Origin: Bacteroidota bacterium
GTDB taxonomy: Bacteria > Bacteroidota > Bacteroidia > Chitinophagales > Chitinophagaceae
Assembly (NCBI GenBank): GCA_947476825.1
Contig: CANJRV010000029.1
Span: forward strand, 1 to 32,683
DNA length: 32,683 nucleotides
Direction: 5' to 3'
Shown here: positions 1 to 7,250 of the stretch, piece after piece
How the letters are laid out: each line of letters begins with the position of its first letter
How positions within the stretch are numbered: the first letter of the stretch is position 1
Notes under the pieces: model-generated
What the model was told of the DNA's origin: nothing
Database searches by the model: none
Seen by the model: the letters and a program-made list of their open reading frames with translations, nothing else
Program-made: the position numbers and the translations under genes

Positions 1-1
1 T

Positions 2-832
2 ACCATGTTTGGTAAGTACAGAAGAATTAATAGACCCGGTTTAAATTTCAAACTCCCTTTTATTGAAACTATTTTTAGAAGAATTTCTATTCAAAACCGT
101 TCAGTCGAATTACAATTCCAAGCCATCACAAAAGACCAAGCCAATGTGAATTTCAAAGCGATGTTGTTGTATGCTGTGTTCAACCAAGATGAAGAGTCTA
201 TCAAAAACGTAGCATTCAAATTCGTAGATGATAAAAGTTTGATGCAAGCATTGATACGCACTATTGAAGGTTCTATTCGTGCCTTTGTTGCAACTAAAAA
301 TCAATCAGAAATATTGAGTTTACGTGGTGAAATTATTTTACACGTGAAAGAACAAATAGATGTTCAATTAGAATCTTGGGGTTATCATTTAATCGATTTA
401 CAGATTAATGATATTTCTTTTGATGAAGAAATTATTCGATCCATGAGTCGTGTGGTAGCAAGTAATAATTTAAAAGCTGCTGCCGAAAATGAAGGACAAG
501 CATTACTCATTACCAAAACAAAAGCAGCCGAAGCAGAAGGAAATTTTATTAAAATATCTGCACAAGCAGAAAAGCAAGCGGCACAATTACGTGGACAAGG
601 TGTCGCCTTGTTTAGAGAAGAAGTAGCAAAAGGTATGGCATCTGCAGCCAAGGAAATGGAATTTGCGAAACTCGATGCTTCCTTTATTTTATTTTCCATG
701 TGGACAGAATCCATCAAACATTTTGCAGAAAACGGAAAAGGAAATACGATATTCTTAGATGGCTCTATTGATAAAATGCATCGCACTGTGCAAGAGTTAA
801 TGAGTATTTCAGATCATTCAAAAAAAGAATAG
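2..832 (+). CDS. SPFH/band-7 (stomatin/prohibitin-like) protein, 5' end cut by window
   Basis: This is a membrane-scaffold type SPFH protein. The visible part begins with the classic band-7 signature (FGKYRRINRPGLNFKLPF), which in the family follows directly after an N-terminal membrane segment. The reading frame is still open at base 2, so the true start and the membrane anchor lie upstream and the ATG at base 5 is internal. The SPFH domain runs to about residue 160. An Ala/Glu/Lys-rich helical stretch (about 155-215, with EAEGNFIKISAQAEKQAAQ) is the usual oligomerising coiled coil, and a further C-terminal region follows. The stop is 12 bases before holB, so the two are probably co-transcribed. 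SPFH proteins organise membrane microdomains or regulate membrane proteases, but no specific partner can be named here. Family assignment is firm; the role is not. Confidence 0.85.
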   Translation, partial: TMFGKYRRINRPGLNFKLPFIETIFRRISIQNRSVELQFQAITKDQANVNFKAMLLYAVFNQDEESIKNVAFKFVDDKSLMQALIRTIEGSIRAFVATKNQSEILSLRGEIILHVKEQIDVQLESWGYHLIDLQINDISFDEEIIRSMSRVVASNNLKAAAENEGQALLITKTKAAEAEGNFIKISAQAEKQAAQLRGQGVALFREEVAKGMASAAKEMEFAKLDASFILFSMWTESIKHFAENGKGNTIFLDGSIDKMHRTVQELMSISDHSKKE

Positions 833-844
833 TCCTTCCTGATT

Positions 845-1984
845 ATGTTATTCTCTGAAGTAGTCGGACAAGCCGATTTAAAGCAAAAAATGATCTCGCT
901 TATTCAAGCTGGAAAATTACCACATGCTATCTTATTATTGGGGCAAGAAGGTAGCGGTGGCTTACCTCTCGCAAGGGCAATGGCACAATATATTATGTGT
1001 AAAAATAGAGATGGCAATGATTCTTGTAATACTTGTAGCTCTTGTGTAAAAATGAATAAGATGCAACACCCGGATGTGCATTTTTCTTTTCCAACGTATA
1101 AGAAGGATAAAACCAAAGCGCCAGTTAGTAATGATTTCATCAAAGAATTTCGGGAGCATATTTTACAGTTTCCTTACAGCAATGATATAGAATGGCTGGA
1201 TGTTGCAGGAGCTGACAAGCAGGGCAATATGACCTCTTTGGAGTGTCGAGAAATTATTCAGAAATTGCAAATGCGAAGTTTTGAAAGCGAGTATAAAATT
1301 CTCATTATGTGGTATCCTGAATATTTAGGCAATGAAGGAAATATTTTATTGAAATTAATTGAAGAACCAACAGCAAAGACAATTTTGATTTTTGTTAGTT
1401 CAAATGCAGATGAGGTCATTCAAACCATACAATCTCGTACGCAACTGTTTCCATTGAAACGAATAACGGACATGGAGATTAAACAAGCTTTAATGGATCA
1501 GCATATTCCAGAAGAAAAAGCAACACAAGTGGCTCGACTCGCGGAAGGAAATTATCACGTTGCTTTACAATTATTGACGCAAGTAGAAGATGATATGCTG
1601 ACTCGATTGCGCACTTGGTTAAATTGTATTTATGCCAATCAAGGTATTGAATTGGTAAGTTGGACTTTGGCCATGGCAGAATTAAACAAAGAATTACAAA
1701 AGAAATTTCTAGAGTACACTTTACAAATATTAGAACATTTGATTCGAGTAAAACGCTTGGGTAGCAACAATTTGAGCTTATTGGAAAGTGAACAAAAAAT
1801 TATAGATGTGTTAATCAGTAAAGGGCTAAGTGAATACGCTATTCAAGACATTTCAAAACTACTGAATGATGCGATTTATCAAATTGAACGCAATGCAAAT
1901 ACGAAAATTCTATTTCATGCTTTATCTTTACGTGTTCAGCAGTTGATACACCGTAAAAATGTATCTTTGGCGATGTCAAGCTAA
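845..1984 (+). CDS. holB: DNA polymerase III subunit delta'
   Basis: This is the delta' subunit of the sliding-clamp loader, an AAA+ family protein that opens and loads the beta clamp. At 379 aa it has the usual length. The N-terminus (VVGQADLKQKMISLIQAGKL, then PHAILLLGQEGSGG) is the RFC-like core. The Walker A position reads GQEGSGGLPLA with no GKT/S, consistent with delta' being a non-ATP-binding stator. Four cysteines (C52, C61, C64, C67; C-x8-C-x2-C-x2-C) form the clamp-loader zinc module and are followed by HPDVHF. A central LIEEPT-type segment and sensor region (around SRTQLFPLKRI) are also present. It starts 12 bases after the SPFH gene and is followed by the ricT-like gene after 96 bases, a neighbour pairing that I recall as common in Bacteroidota. 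Confidence 0.93.
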   Translation: MLFSEVVGQADLKQKMISLIQAGKLPHAILLLGQEGSGGLPLARAMAQYIMCKNRDGNDSCNTCSSCVKMNKMQHPDVHFSFPTYKKDKTKAPVSNDFIKEFREHILQFPYSNDIEWLDVAGADKQGNMTSLECREIIQKLQMRSFESEYKILIMWYPEYLGNEGNILLKLIEEPTAKTILIFVSSNADEVIQTIQSRTQLFPLKRITDMEIKQALMDQHIPEEKATQVARLAEGNYHVALQLLTQVEDDMLTRLRTWLNCIYANQGIELVSWTLAMAELNKELQKKFLEYTLQILEHLIRVKRLGSNNLSLLESEQKIIDVLISKGLSEYAIQDISKLLNDAIYQIERNANTKILFHALSLRVQQLIHRKNVSLAMSS

Positions 1985-2080
1985 ACAGCAAACTTCCTGA
2001 AAGGTGGAACAGATTATCCTTGAACCCCTTGTCAAAAAGTATGCAAGCAGTCAATAATTAAAAAAACGAAATGTAAATAT

Positions 2081-3649
2081 ATGGGATGTGGAAATTGTGG
2101 AACTGGTAAACCCGGTGGTTTGCCTTCAGGATGTAAAGACCATGGCGCTTGTAAAAGTGGTGGTTGTAATCGATTAAATGTACATGATTGGTTGAGTTTA
2201 ATTCCGGTAGCGGATTTTTCTCGACCTTTTCCTTTTATAGAAGTGAGTTTTAATCATGGTAGCCGTAAAGATTATTACAAGGCAAATAATCCTTTGCAAT
2301 ACGAAAAAGGCGAGTTCATTACCTTGGAAGGCTCAGGCGGTTACGATGTAGGCGTGGTAAGTGTTACGGGCGAATTGGTTAAATTGCAAATGAAGAAGAA
2401 AGGCGTAAGTGAGAAAAGCGATGAAATCAAAAAAGTCTTACATCGAAGCACAGAAACCGAAATTGCCAAGATGCATGAGAGCAAAAAATTAGAAAAAGAA
2501 ATGATGATTCGTGCGAGAGTAATTGCACGTAGTTTGAATTTGGATATGAAAATTGCCGAAGTAGAAGTGCAAGCCGATGGCAAAAAAGCGACCTTCTTTT
2601 ATACCGCAGACGACCGAGTAGATTTCAGAGAATTAATAAAACAATTTGCCGGCGACTTTAAAGTAAAAGTTGAAATGCGCCAAATTGGAATTCGCCAAGA
2701 AGCTGCCAAAGTGGGTGGAATAGGCAGTTGCGGTAGAGAGCTTTGTTGTAGTACTTGGTTGAATGATTTCAAATCGGTGAGTACAACTGCAGCACGGTAT
2801 CAAAATCTTTCTATCAACCAAACAAAATTATCTGGTCAATGCGGACGTCTTAAATGTTGTTTGAATTATGAACTCGATACCTATATGGATGCATTGCGTG
2901 TATTTCCAGATCAAATAGATCGTATCAAAACTGCGCAAGGCATGGCTTATCTGCAAAAGAAAGACATTTTCAAAAACTTGATGTGGTTTAGTTTTGAAAA
3001 GAGTAATACACTCTATCCATTGACGATAGAACGTGTGAAAGAAATCGTAGAATTAAATAAGAAAAATATTTTTCCAGAAGAGTTACAAGCAGTAGAAATT
3101 GTGAAGAAAAATGCAATTGTCGACAAATCCGATTTTGTAGAACTAGGTGGACAGTTTAGTGTTAAATCCTTGGATAGAGCAGCTTCTAAGAAAAAGAGAA
3201 AAGACAATGGCTCTGATCGAAAACCGGAACAAGCCAAACAAGGAGAAGATAGACGCAATACAAATCGCAATGCAGGTAATGCAGGCAATTCGGGTAATGC
3301 AAACAATACAAAAGGAAACGCAGGCGGTAAAAAAGTAGAAGAAAAACGCAAAGAAGGAAATCCGAATCCTGCGGCTAAAAAACCAGAAGGAAATCCAAAC
3401 GCAAAACCACCTATTAATAATCCACAGCAAAAAAAAGCTGAAGGAAATCCTCAGCCTAAAAAAGCTGAAGGAAATCCACAGGCAAAAAAAGCAGAAGGCA
3501 ATAAGCCAGCGAATCCGAATGCTAAACCACCTGGCAATAACCCGAATCCTAAACCGAACAATAATAAAGGACCGCAGCTAAAAAATAAACCTGCTAACCT
3601 ACAAGGAAATAAACCACCAAATAGCAATCAAGATTTAAAAGAAGCGTAG
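2081..3649 (+). CDS. ricT: PSP1-domain protein, RicT-like, with long low-complexity C-terminal tail
   Basis: This is a RicT/PSP1 homologue. In Bacillus, RicT is part of the RicA-RicF-RicT iron-sulfur complex that affects RNA maturation and development; whether that applies in Bacteroidota is unknown. The N-terminus is Cys-rich (C3, C6, C18, C24, C29 within GCGNCGTGKPGG... and HGACKSGGCN). The PSP1 core spans roughly 50-310 and carries the two hallmark cysteine motifs: GSCGRELCCSTW (C217, C222, C223) and GQCGRLKCCLNYE (C254, C259, C260). From about residue 368 to 522 the protein becomes a disordered Lys/Asn/Pro/Gly tail with tandem KKAEGNPQ-like units, making it nearly twice the length of the Bacillus protein. 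The domain call is firm. The gene symbol is by domain, not by proven function. Confidence 0.85.
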   Translation: MGCGNCGTGKPGGLPSGCKDHGACKSGGCNRLNVHDWLSLIPVADFSRPFPFIEVSFNHGSRKDYYKANNPLQYEKGEFITLEGSGGYDVGVVSVTGELVKLQMKKKGVSEKSDEIKKVLHRSTETEIAKMHESKKLEKEMMIRARVIARSLNLDMKIAEVEVQADGKKATFFYTADDRVDFRELIKQFAGDFKVKVEMRQIGIRQEAAKVGGIGSCGRELCCSTWLNDFKSVSTTAARYQNLSINQTKLSGQCGRLKCCLNYELDTYMDALRVFPDQIDRIKTAQGMAYLQKKDIFKNLMWFSFEKSNTLYPLTIERVKEIVELNKKNIFPEELQAVEIVKKNAIVDKSDFVELGGQFSVKSLDRAASKKKRKDNGSDRKPEQAKQGEDRRNTNRNAGNAGNSGNANNTKGNAGGKKVEEKRKEGNPNPAAKKPEGNPNAKPPINNPQQKKAEGNPQPKKAEGNPQAKKAEGNKPANPNAKPPGNNPNPKPNNNKGPQLKNKPANLQGNKPPNSNQDLKEA

Positions 3650-3762
3650 GGAAATTGGCATTCTATTCCGAATAATAGTTACCTCTGCAATGACCATTGT
3701 ATGTGCATTCTAGGCAAGTTCTATGTCATTATATTTGCAGCCAACTGTAAAATTAAAACATC

Positions 3763-5742
3763 TTATTTCCAATTCTCTTTGGTCCTCTTTTTGAATGCAA
3801 TATCCATTTTGGTGCTCAGATTTTTCACATTGGTTTTATTGCTTTCATTTACTTTCTTTTCCATCTCTTCGTATTTAGCCAGCACATCTTTATAGTAATT
3901 TTTTCTATCATCTTCGGTATTGACTAAAAACACAAAATATTTATTTTCATTGGTGTATTTCTTCTTCATCAATTCAGTCAAGGTCATATTCACTTTGATA
4001 AAATCTATACACTCCGCGCTATTGTTTACATACGACTCATTGGCTTCTTGATAGTCATTTACATTTTGGGTATATGCATCTTCCACACTTAGGTTGGATG
4101 CATTCATTTTTCTGTATTTCTCCAAGTCTTGTATATTCTTTTTCAATGCGTCCAATACAGAAGAATATTGTTTTTTTAAAAATTCATATTTAACCACTGT
4201 CGAATCATAAGTATCGAAATAGGCTTGTTGTAGCTTATCAACTTTTACCGTTTTATACCTATTCAACTCACTTCGTAATGTTTTAATACTATCGTCATAG
4301 CTATCTTGTTTTTTCAATCGAGCTATTCCTTCTTTCAAAAAAGCAGAGTCTGTTTTTATCAAATAATATTCTAAAGTATCCACGCCATCCTTCAAGGATT
4401 TTCTATTGGTCGCTATAATTTCTTTTTGGCTGTTCATTTTGCTTTTAAGTTCTGCTACAAGGCTGCTTCGGCTATTGACAGAATCTAGAATAAGCTTAAG
4501 CGCAGGGTCTTTTTCATCCTTCTCTGCCTTATTGGTTTTTACCTTTTTTAAGTTTGCGATATCTATCTCCTTGCTCTTCTTTGCCTTCAGTGCAAGATCC
4601 GATTTCCATGCGTTTATTTTTGTTTTAGCTGTCGACAAATGACTTGTGGACGCGGCTATAAATTTGCTATTGATAGTGGTAAAATTTTGTTTATACTTTA
4701 CTACATCTACTTTCTTTTCATTGTTCAATTTTCGGAGTTCAGTATATTCGGCATTGATATCCAATTTTTGATCGGCTAGTATTTCTTTCGCAGCTTTTAG
4801 TTCTGCTTTTCCGGCTTCCTTTTTCGATAATGCTTCTATAGTACTTTCTTGTTGCAAGCCTTTATCAAAATTATCGTTTGCGAGTGCCAAATGTTTGGCT
4901 GCTTTCATAACGGTATAACGCGGATTAAACTGATAAGTTCGGTCTGCACATTCTAGCAATGCCGCTTGTTCGCTCAATAAGTTTATCTCGCTCAAGTGCG
5001 GGTTTAGTTGTCTTGAAGAGATTACATTTTCATTAAATTCTTTTATGTCTGCTTCACCTAATTCAAATACATTTAATGGCATTGGAGGATCAAGAAGTTG
5101 CCATAATGGGTCGGTCGGGAGACGCTCTACACGAAAGGTTTTAGGATCTGGAAAAAAATATTCGGGATGATATTCGAATACAAATTTTTGTTTGGTCGAA
5201 TAATAGAGTTTCTTCTTATTCACTTTTTGTAACTGTTGTTTGAGCCAACCTAATTTCATATCAAATGCACCAGCGCCATTGGTAGCATCAATGATATTCC
5301 ATTTGTAATTTACCAATACCGCATTCCACACATGATTGGGTTTATAAAAACGAGTGCCATCATCATACGTTTCATTTTTTTCATAGCCTTCTATTACTTG
5401 GGTACGTATGCCTATTGCTTCGCACATCGCCTTCAGCAAATCCGAATAGCCTCTGCTATCGGCTATTTGTCGCTTCAAAATTTCAACGGCAGTATATCTT
5501 TTTATTTTCGACGATTTGGTTAGTGCATGAATATCGTATTGGATATGATGGGTAATCCAATAAAAAACAATCAAAGCTCTATTTTCATCATTCACTGCAT
5601 CTTTTGTAATAGCCTCTGCCAATGCTTTTGGATTTTGCATTACAGTTTTTGAAAGTAGAGGAAAGAGGATAGTATCTTTTTCGGAAGCTTGCACCGCATA
5701 ACCAAAGCATATTATTATAGCCAAGAATAATAGTTTCTTCAT
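3763..5742 (-). CDS. Secreted transglutaminase-fold protein with coiled-coil C-terminus (probable pseudo-enzyme)
   Basis: A 659-aa exported protein. Residues 1-19 are a signal peptide (MKKLLFLAIIICFGYAVQA, then S20). Residues about 40-160 match a transglutaminase-like core: FYWITHHIQYD, the nucleophile region IADSRGYSDLLKAMC, then KPNHVWNAVLV and WNIIDATNGAG. The His (H137) and Asp (D152) of the usual Cys-His-Asp triad are in place. The position equivalent to the nucleophilic Cys in GVCxGYA is Ser96, so cysteine-type catalysis is doubtful. Residues about 260-640 are Lys/Glu/Asn-rich, predicted helical and coiled-coil, with no domain I recognise. It converges on ricT (113-base gap) and stands alone. 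A cell-envelope scaffold or peptide-binding role is possible but unproven. Confidence 0.8.
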   Translation of the reverse strand: MKKLLFLAIIICFGYAVQASEKDTILFPLLSKTVMQNPKALAEAITKDAVNDENRALIVFYWITHHIQYDIHALTKSSKIKRYTAVEILKRQIADSRGYSDLLKAMCEAIGIRTQVIEGYEKNETYDDGTRFYKPNHVWNAVLVNYKWNIIDATNGAGAFDMKLGWLKQQLQKVNKKKLYYSTKQKFVFEYHPEYFFPDPKTFRVERLPTDPLWQLLDPPMPLNVFELGEADIKEFNENVISSRQLNPHLSEINLLSEQAALLECADRTYQFNPRYTVMKAAKHLALANDNFDKGLQQESTIEALSKKEAGKAELKAAKEILADQKLDINAEYTELRKLNNEKKVDVVKYKQNFTTINSKFIAASTSHLSTAKTKINAWKSDLALKAKKSKEIDIANLKKVKTNKAEKDEKDPALKLILDSVNSRSSLVAELKSKMNSQKEIIATNRKSLKDGVDTLEYYLIKTDSAFLKEGIARLKKQDSYDDSIKTLRSELNRYKTVKVDKLQQAYFDTYDSTVVKYEFLKKQYSSVLDALKKNIQDLEKYRKMNASNLSVEDAYTQNVNDYQEANESYVNNSAECIDFIKVNMTLTELMKKKYTNENKYFVFLVNTEDDRKNYYKDVLAKYEEMEKKVNESNKTNVKNLSTKMDIAFKKRTKENWK

Positions 5743-5782
5743 ACTTTCAAAAATTTACAAAGTAAATGTAAAAATCTATTTG

Positions 5783-5807
5783 GTGAATTAATAAAAATAT
5801 TATTCAC
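5783..5807 (-). terminator. Hairpin between the 55-aa ORF and the transglutaminase-like gene
   Basis: The arms GTGAATTAATA and TATTATTCAC pair over ten bases with one bulged base around an AAAA loop. Read on the minus strand it is followed by a T-rich stretch (AAATAGATTTTT). It lies about 100 bases past the 55-aa ORF and just upstream of the transglutaminase-like gene, so it may terminate the cassette. An operator for the downstream gene is an alternative. Confidence 0.3.
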
Positions 5808-5907
5808 GCTGGTTTCTTGCTATTACCTTTTTTATGCCTCAGCTTCTTGAAGTATGTAACTGTTCTGTGCAGCGTAGTGCTTTATAGAACATTTGTGAAT
5901 TCTTCCC

Positions 5908-6075
5908 TTAAACAAGCACCTTTTTGTTTCTTTTTGTAGGCTTCAATAAATTCCTTTGCTTCAATTTTGATTGTCGTGATTTTAAGAAATCGCTAAATTC
6001 CTTATCTTCCTTTTCTGTTAAAGGTTTATTGATAAATACAAAATCAAAATCATCAATTTTTTTGGAGTTTTTCAT
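5908..6075 (-). CDS. Small 55-aa protein, partner of the GNAT-like gene (possible antitoxin-like)
   Basis: An ATG at 6073-6075 opens a 55-codon frame ending with TAA at 5908-5910. The product begins MKNSKKIDDFDFVFINKPL, has an acidic helical middle (TEKEDKEFSDFLKSR) and ends in a strongly basic tail (KPTKRNKKVLV). Its start lies one base after the stop of the frame-corrected upstream gene, which points to translational coupling. Short proteins with this kind of acidic-then-basic layout accompany many small two-gene modules, but I do not recognise a named family. An antitoxin-like or chaperone-like role is inference only. The composition and tight spacing make it more likely a real gene than a chance ORF. 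Confidence 0.55.
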   Translation of the reverse strand: MKNSKKIDDFDFVFINKPLTEKEDKEFSDFLKSRQSKLKQRNLLKPTKRNKKVLV

Positions 6076-6076
6076 T

Positions 6077-6606
6077 TTAGAAGTTTTTAAAATATTGTTT
6101 AACTAATACGTATGCCTCTTTTGTGTCAATGAACATTCTATTTCCCCCACCAAATAATTTCGCCCCAAGAGAAGTTTGATAGTGTTCAATTAATTGTGTC
6201 TTTGCAATAAATGAAACAACTCCGTCATAACCTTTTTCAAACGATGTCTTACAGCAAATGCAACTAAGTTTCCTGCAACGCCTTTATATAGTTTTTTATT
6301 TCCTTTATTAAATTTTGCACTTTCAATAAGTGGCATAACAATGTGGTCTTGTTTATCTGTCAAACAAATTAATCCATGTAAAATAGTCGAATTATTCAAT
6401 GTTGTTAATTTGTAAACCATATTAGAAGTAATTTTGAGCTCTGCCTTCCAATCAAAAACCCATTCAGATTTATTTATTAGTTTAATTTCTTTGGATGTAA
6501 TGTGTGTAATTTCTGTCTCAAATATTTCTCCACTTAAGGAATTCTCAATTGAATTTGTTAGTTTATCAATTTCAAAATCTAGCTCTATTTCATTCTGTTT
6601 TTTCAC
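6077..6606 (-). pseudogene. GNAT-like acetyltransferase-type gene disrupted by a single-base frameshift
   Basis: The open frame starts with GTG (6604-6606) and stops after 138 aa, but its last 20 residues are out of frame. After Ala118 (in AGNLVAFA, at about 6253) a one-base insertion in the sequence reading ...GCATTTGCTGTAAG... restores the frame. It then continues CKTSFEKGYDGVVSFIAKTQ, followed by LIEHYQTSLGAKLFGGG and ending VKQYFKNF at 6077. The repaired product is 176 aa. The segment VAGNLVAFA, the later LIEHYQTSLGA and the RMFID strand resemble the acetyl-CoA loop and the C-terminal part of GNAT-fold enzymes. The most economical cause is loss of one T (GCTTGT to GCTGT); a sequencing error cannot be excluded. 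It is coupled to the 55-aa gene downstream. Substrate unknown. Confidence 0.7.
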
Positions 6607-6610
6607 AACT

Positions 6611-6618
6611 CAAATATA
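6611..6618 (-). promoter_or_regulatory. Candidate -7 promoter element of the GNAT-like cassette
   Basis: On the minus strand this reads TATATTTG, a perfect match to the Bacteroidota -7 element TAnnTTTG. It ends five bases before the GTG start, so transcription would begin at or next to the start codon (a leaderless or nearly leaderless message). No convincing TTTG -33 element is seen at the usual distance. Confidence 0.35.
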
Positions 6619-6662
6619 CAAAAGTGTCAACTTCTTTATTTAATTATTCTTGTGGAATTTTC

Positions 6663-6776
6663 TCATAATTCAGTGTATTTGAAATTCATTTTAATATGTT
6701 CTTTTGTCAAGTTTGCTGCAAGCAAAGGAATATTATTATCGAACCGAAGACAATTCATTGAACAAGTGTCATCCAT
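6663..6776 (-). CDS. Orphan 37-aa reading frame, possible 3' fragment of a lost gene
   Basis: A minus-strand frame from an ATG at 6774-6776 to TGA at 6663-6665 encodes MDDTCSMNCLRFDNNIPLLA followed by ANLTKEHIKMNFKYTEL. The composition is protein-like rather than random. The frame stays open upstream into the first 79-bp repeat (TKRNVLKW...), so it may be the C-terminal remnant of a gene whose 5' part was replaced by repeats, or a genuine small gene. It ends 57 bases before the GNAT-like gene on the same strand. I recognise no family. Confidence 0.25.
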   Translation of the reverse strand: MDDTCSMNCLRFDNNIPLLAANLTKEHIKMNFKYTEL

Positions 6777-6787
6777 CCATTTCAGAA

Positions 6788-7175
6788 CATTTCGCTTGGT
6801 AAGACACACAAGCGATAGGAACTATATGCCTCTAGAGTTTCTCTTTTATATCCATCAAGCTCTGCACATTTCGCTTGGTGAGACACACAACCGATAGTAA
6901 CAATATGCCATTAAAGTTTCTATTTTATATCCATCAAGCTCTGCACATTTCGCTTGGTGAGACACACAACCGATAGGAACAATACGCCATTAAAGTTTGT
7001 ATTTTATATCCATCAAGTTCTGCACATTTCGGTTGGTGAGACACACAACCGATAGGAACAATATGCCATTAAAGTTTCTATTTTATATCCATCAAGTTCT
7101 ACACATTTCGCTTGGTGAGACACACAAGCAATAGCAACTATATGCGATCAAAATTTCACTTTTATTTACATCCAT
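6788..7175. repeat. Five tandem copies of a 79-bp hairpin-containing repeat
   Basis: The core CATTTCGCTTGGT recurs at 6788, 6867, 6946, 7025 (as CATTTCGGTTGGT) and 7104, an exact 79-base period. Copies 2-4 are nearly identical; copies 1 and 5 are more diverged at the array edges. Each unit holds an inverted repeat TCGCTTG-GTG-AGA-CAC-A-CAAGCGA (or a variant): a 7-bp plus 3-bp stem with one bulged A and an AGA loop. Copy 1 pairs TCGCTTG/CAAGCGA and copy 4 pairs TCGGTTG/CAACCGA, a compensatory double change. Because 79 is not a multiple of three, no single frame can run through the array, so it is non-coding. Similar hairpin repeats occur between genes in Bacteroidota, as far as I recall. Confidence 0.9.
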
Positions 7176-7185
7176 ACTAGCCAAT

Positions 7186-7213
7186 AAAAAAATAGCCTTG
7201 CGGCTGTTCTTTT
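7186..7213 (-). terminator. Hairpin terminator of the dcw operon, downstream of ftsZ
   Basis: On the minus strand AACAGCC-GCAA-GGCTATT forms a stem with a GNRA-type GCAA tetraloop, one C/A mismatch and a flanking A-tract. It is followed by an unbroken run of T (TTTTTTTATTGG), the structure of an intrinsic terminator. It sits about 40 bases after the ftsZ stop codon. Confidence 0.75.
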
Positions 7214-7250
7214 CAAAATTCAAACAATCTATAAACCCCTATTCATCTCA

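Noticed and set aside
3013-3430. Minus-strand frames opposite the ricT tail
   Set aside because: They are Phe/Cys/Ile-rich shadows of the Lys/Asn-rich low-complexity coding sequence.
3650-3762. Terminator between the converging ricT and transglutaminase-like genes
   Set aside because: No convincing stem with a T-run could be found in this 113-base gap.
5872-5960. Second frameshift in the 55-aa gene, because another frame reads KIEAKEFIEAYKKKQKGA
   Set aside because: A-rich DNA readily gives Lys/Glu-rich text in several frames; the basic tail of the 55-aa frame is plausible as it stands and no homologous extension is recognised.
5924-6106. 60-aa plus-strand frame
   Set aside because: It is the antisense shadow of the 55-aa minus-strand gene and the end of the frame-corrected GNAT-like gene.
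6652-6897. 81-aa plus-strand frame across the first repeats
   Set aside because: The repeat period is not a multiple of three, the product shows no protein-like pattern and other copies shift frame, so it is a chance ORF.
6788-7175. CRISPR array reading of the regularly spaced repeats
   Set aside because: The whole 79-base unit is conserved between copies, with no variable spacers, and no cas gene is in the window.
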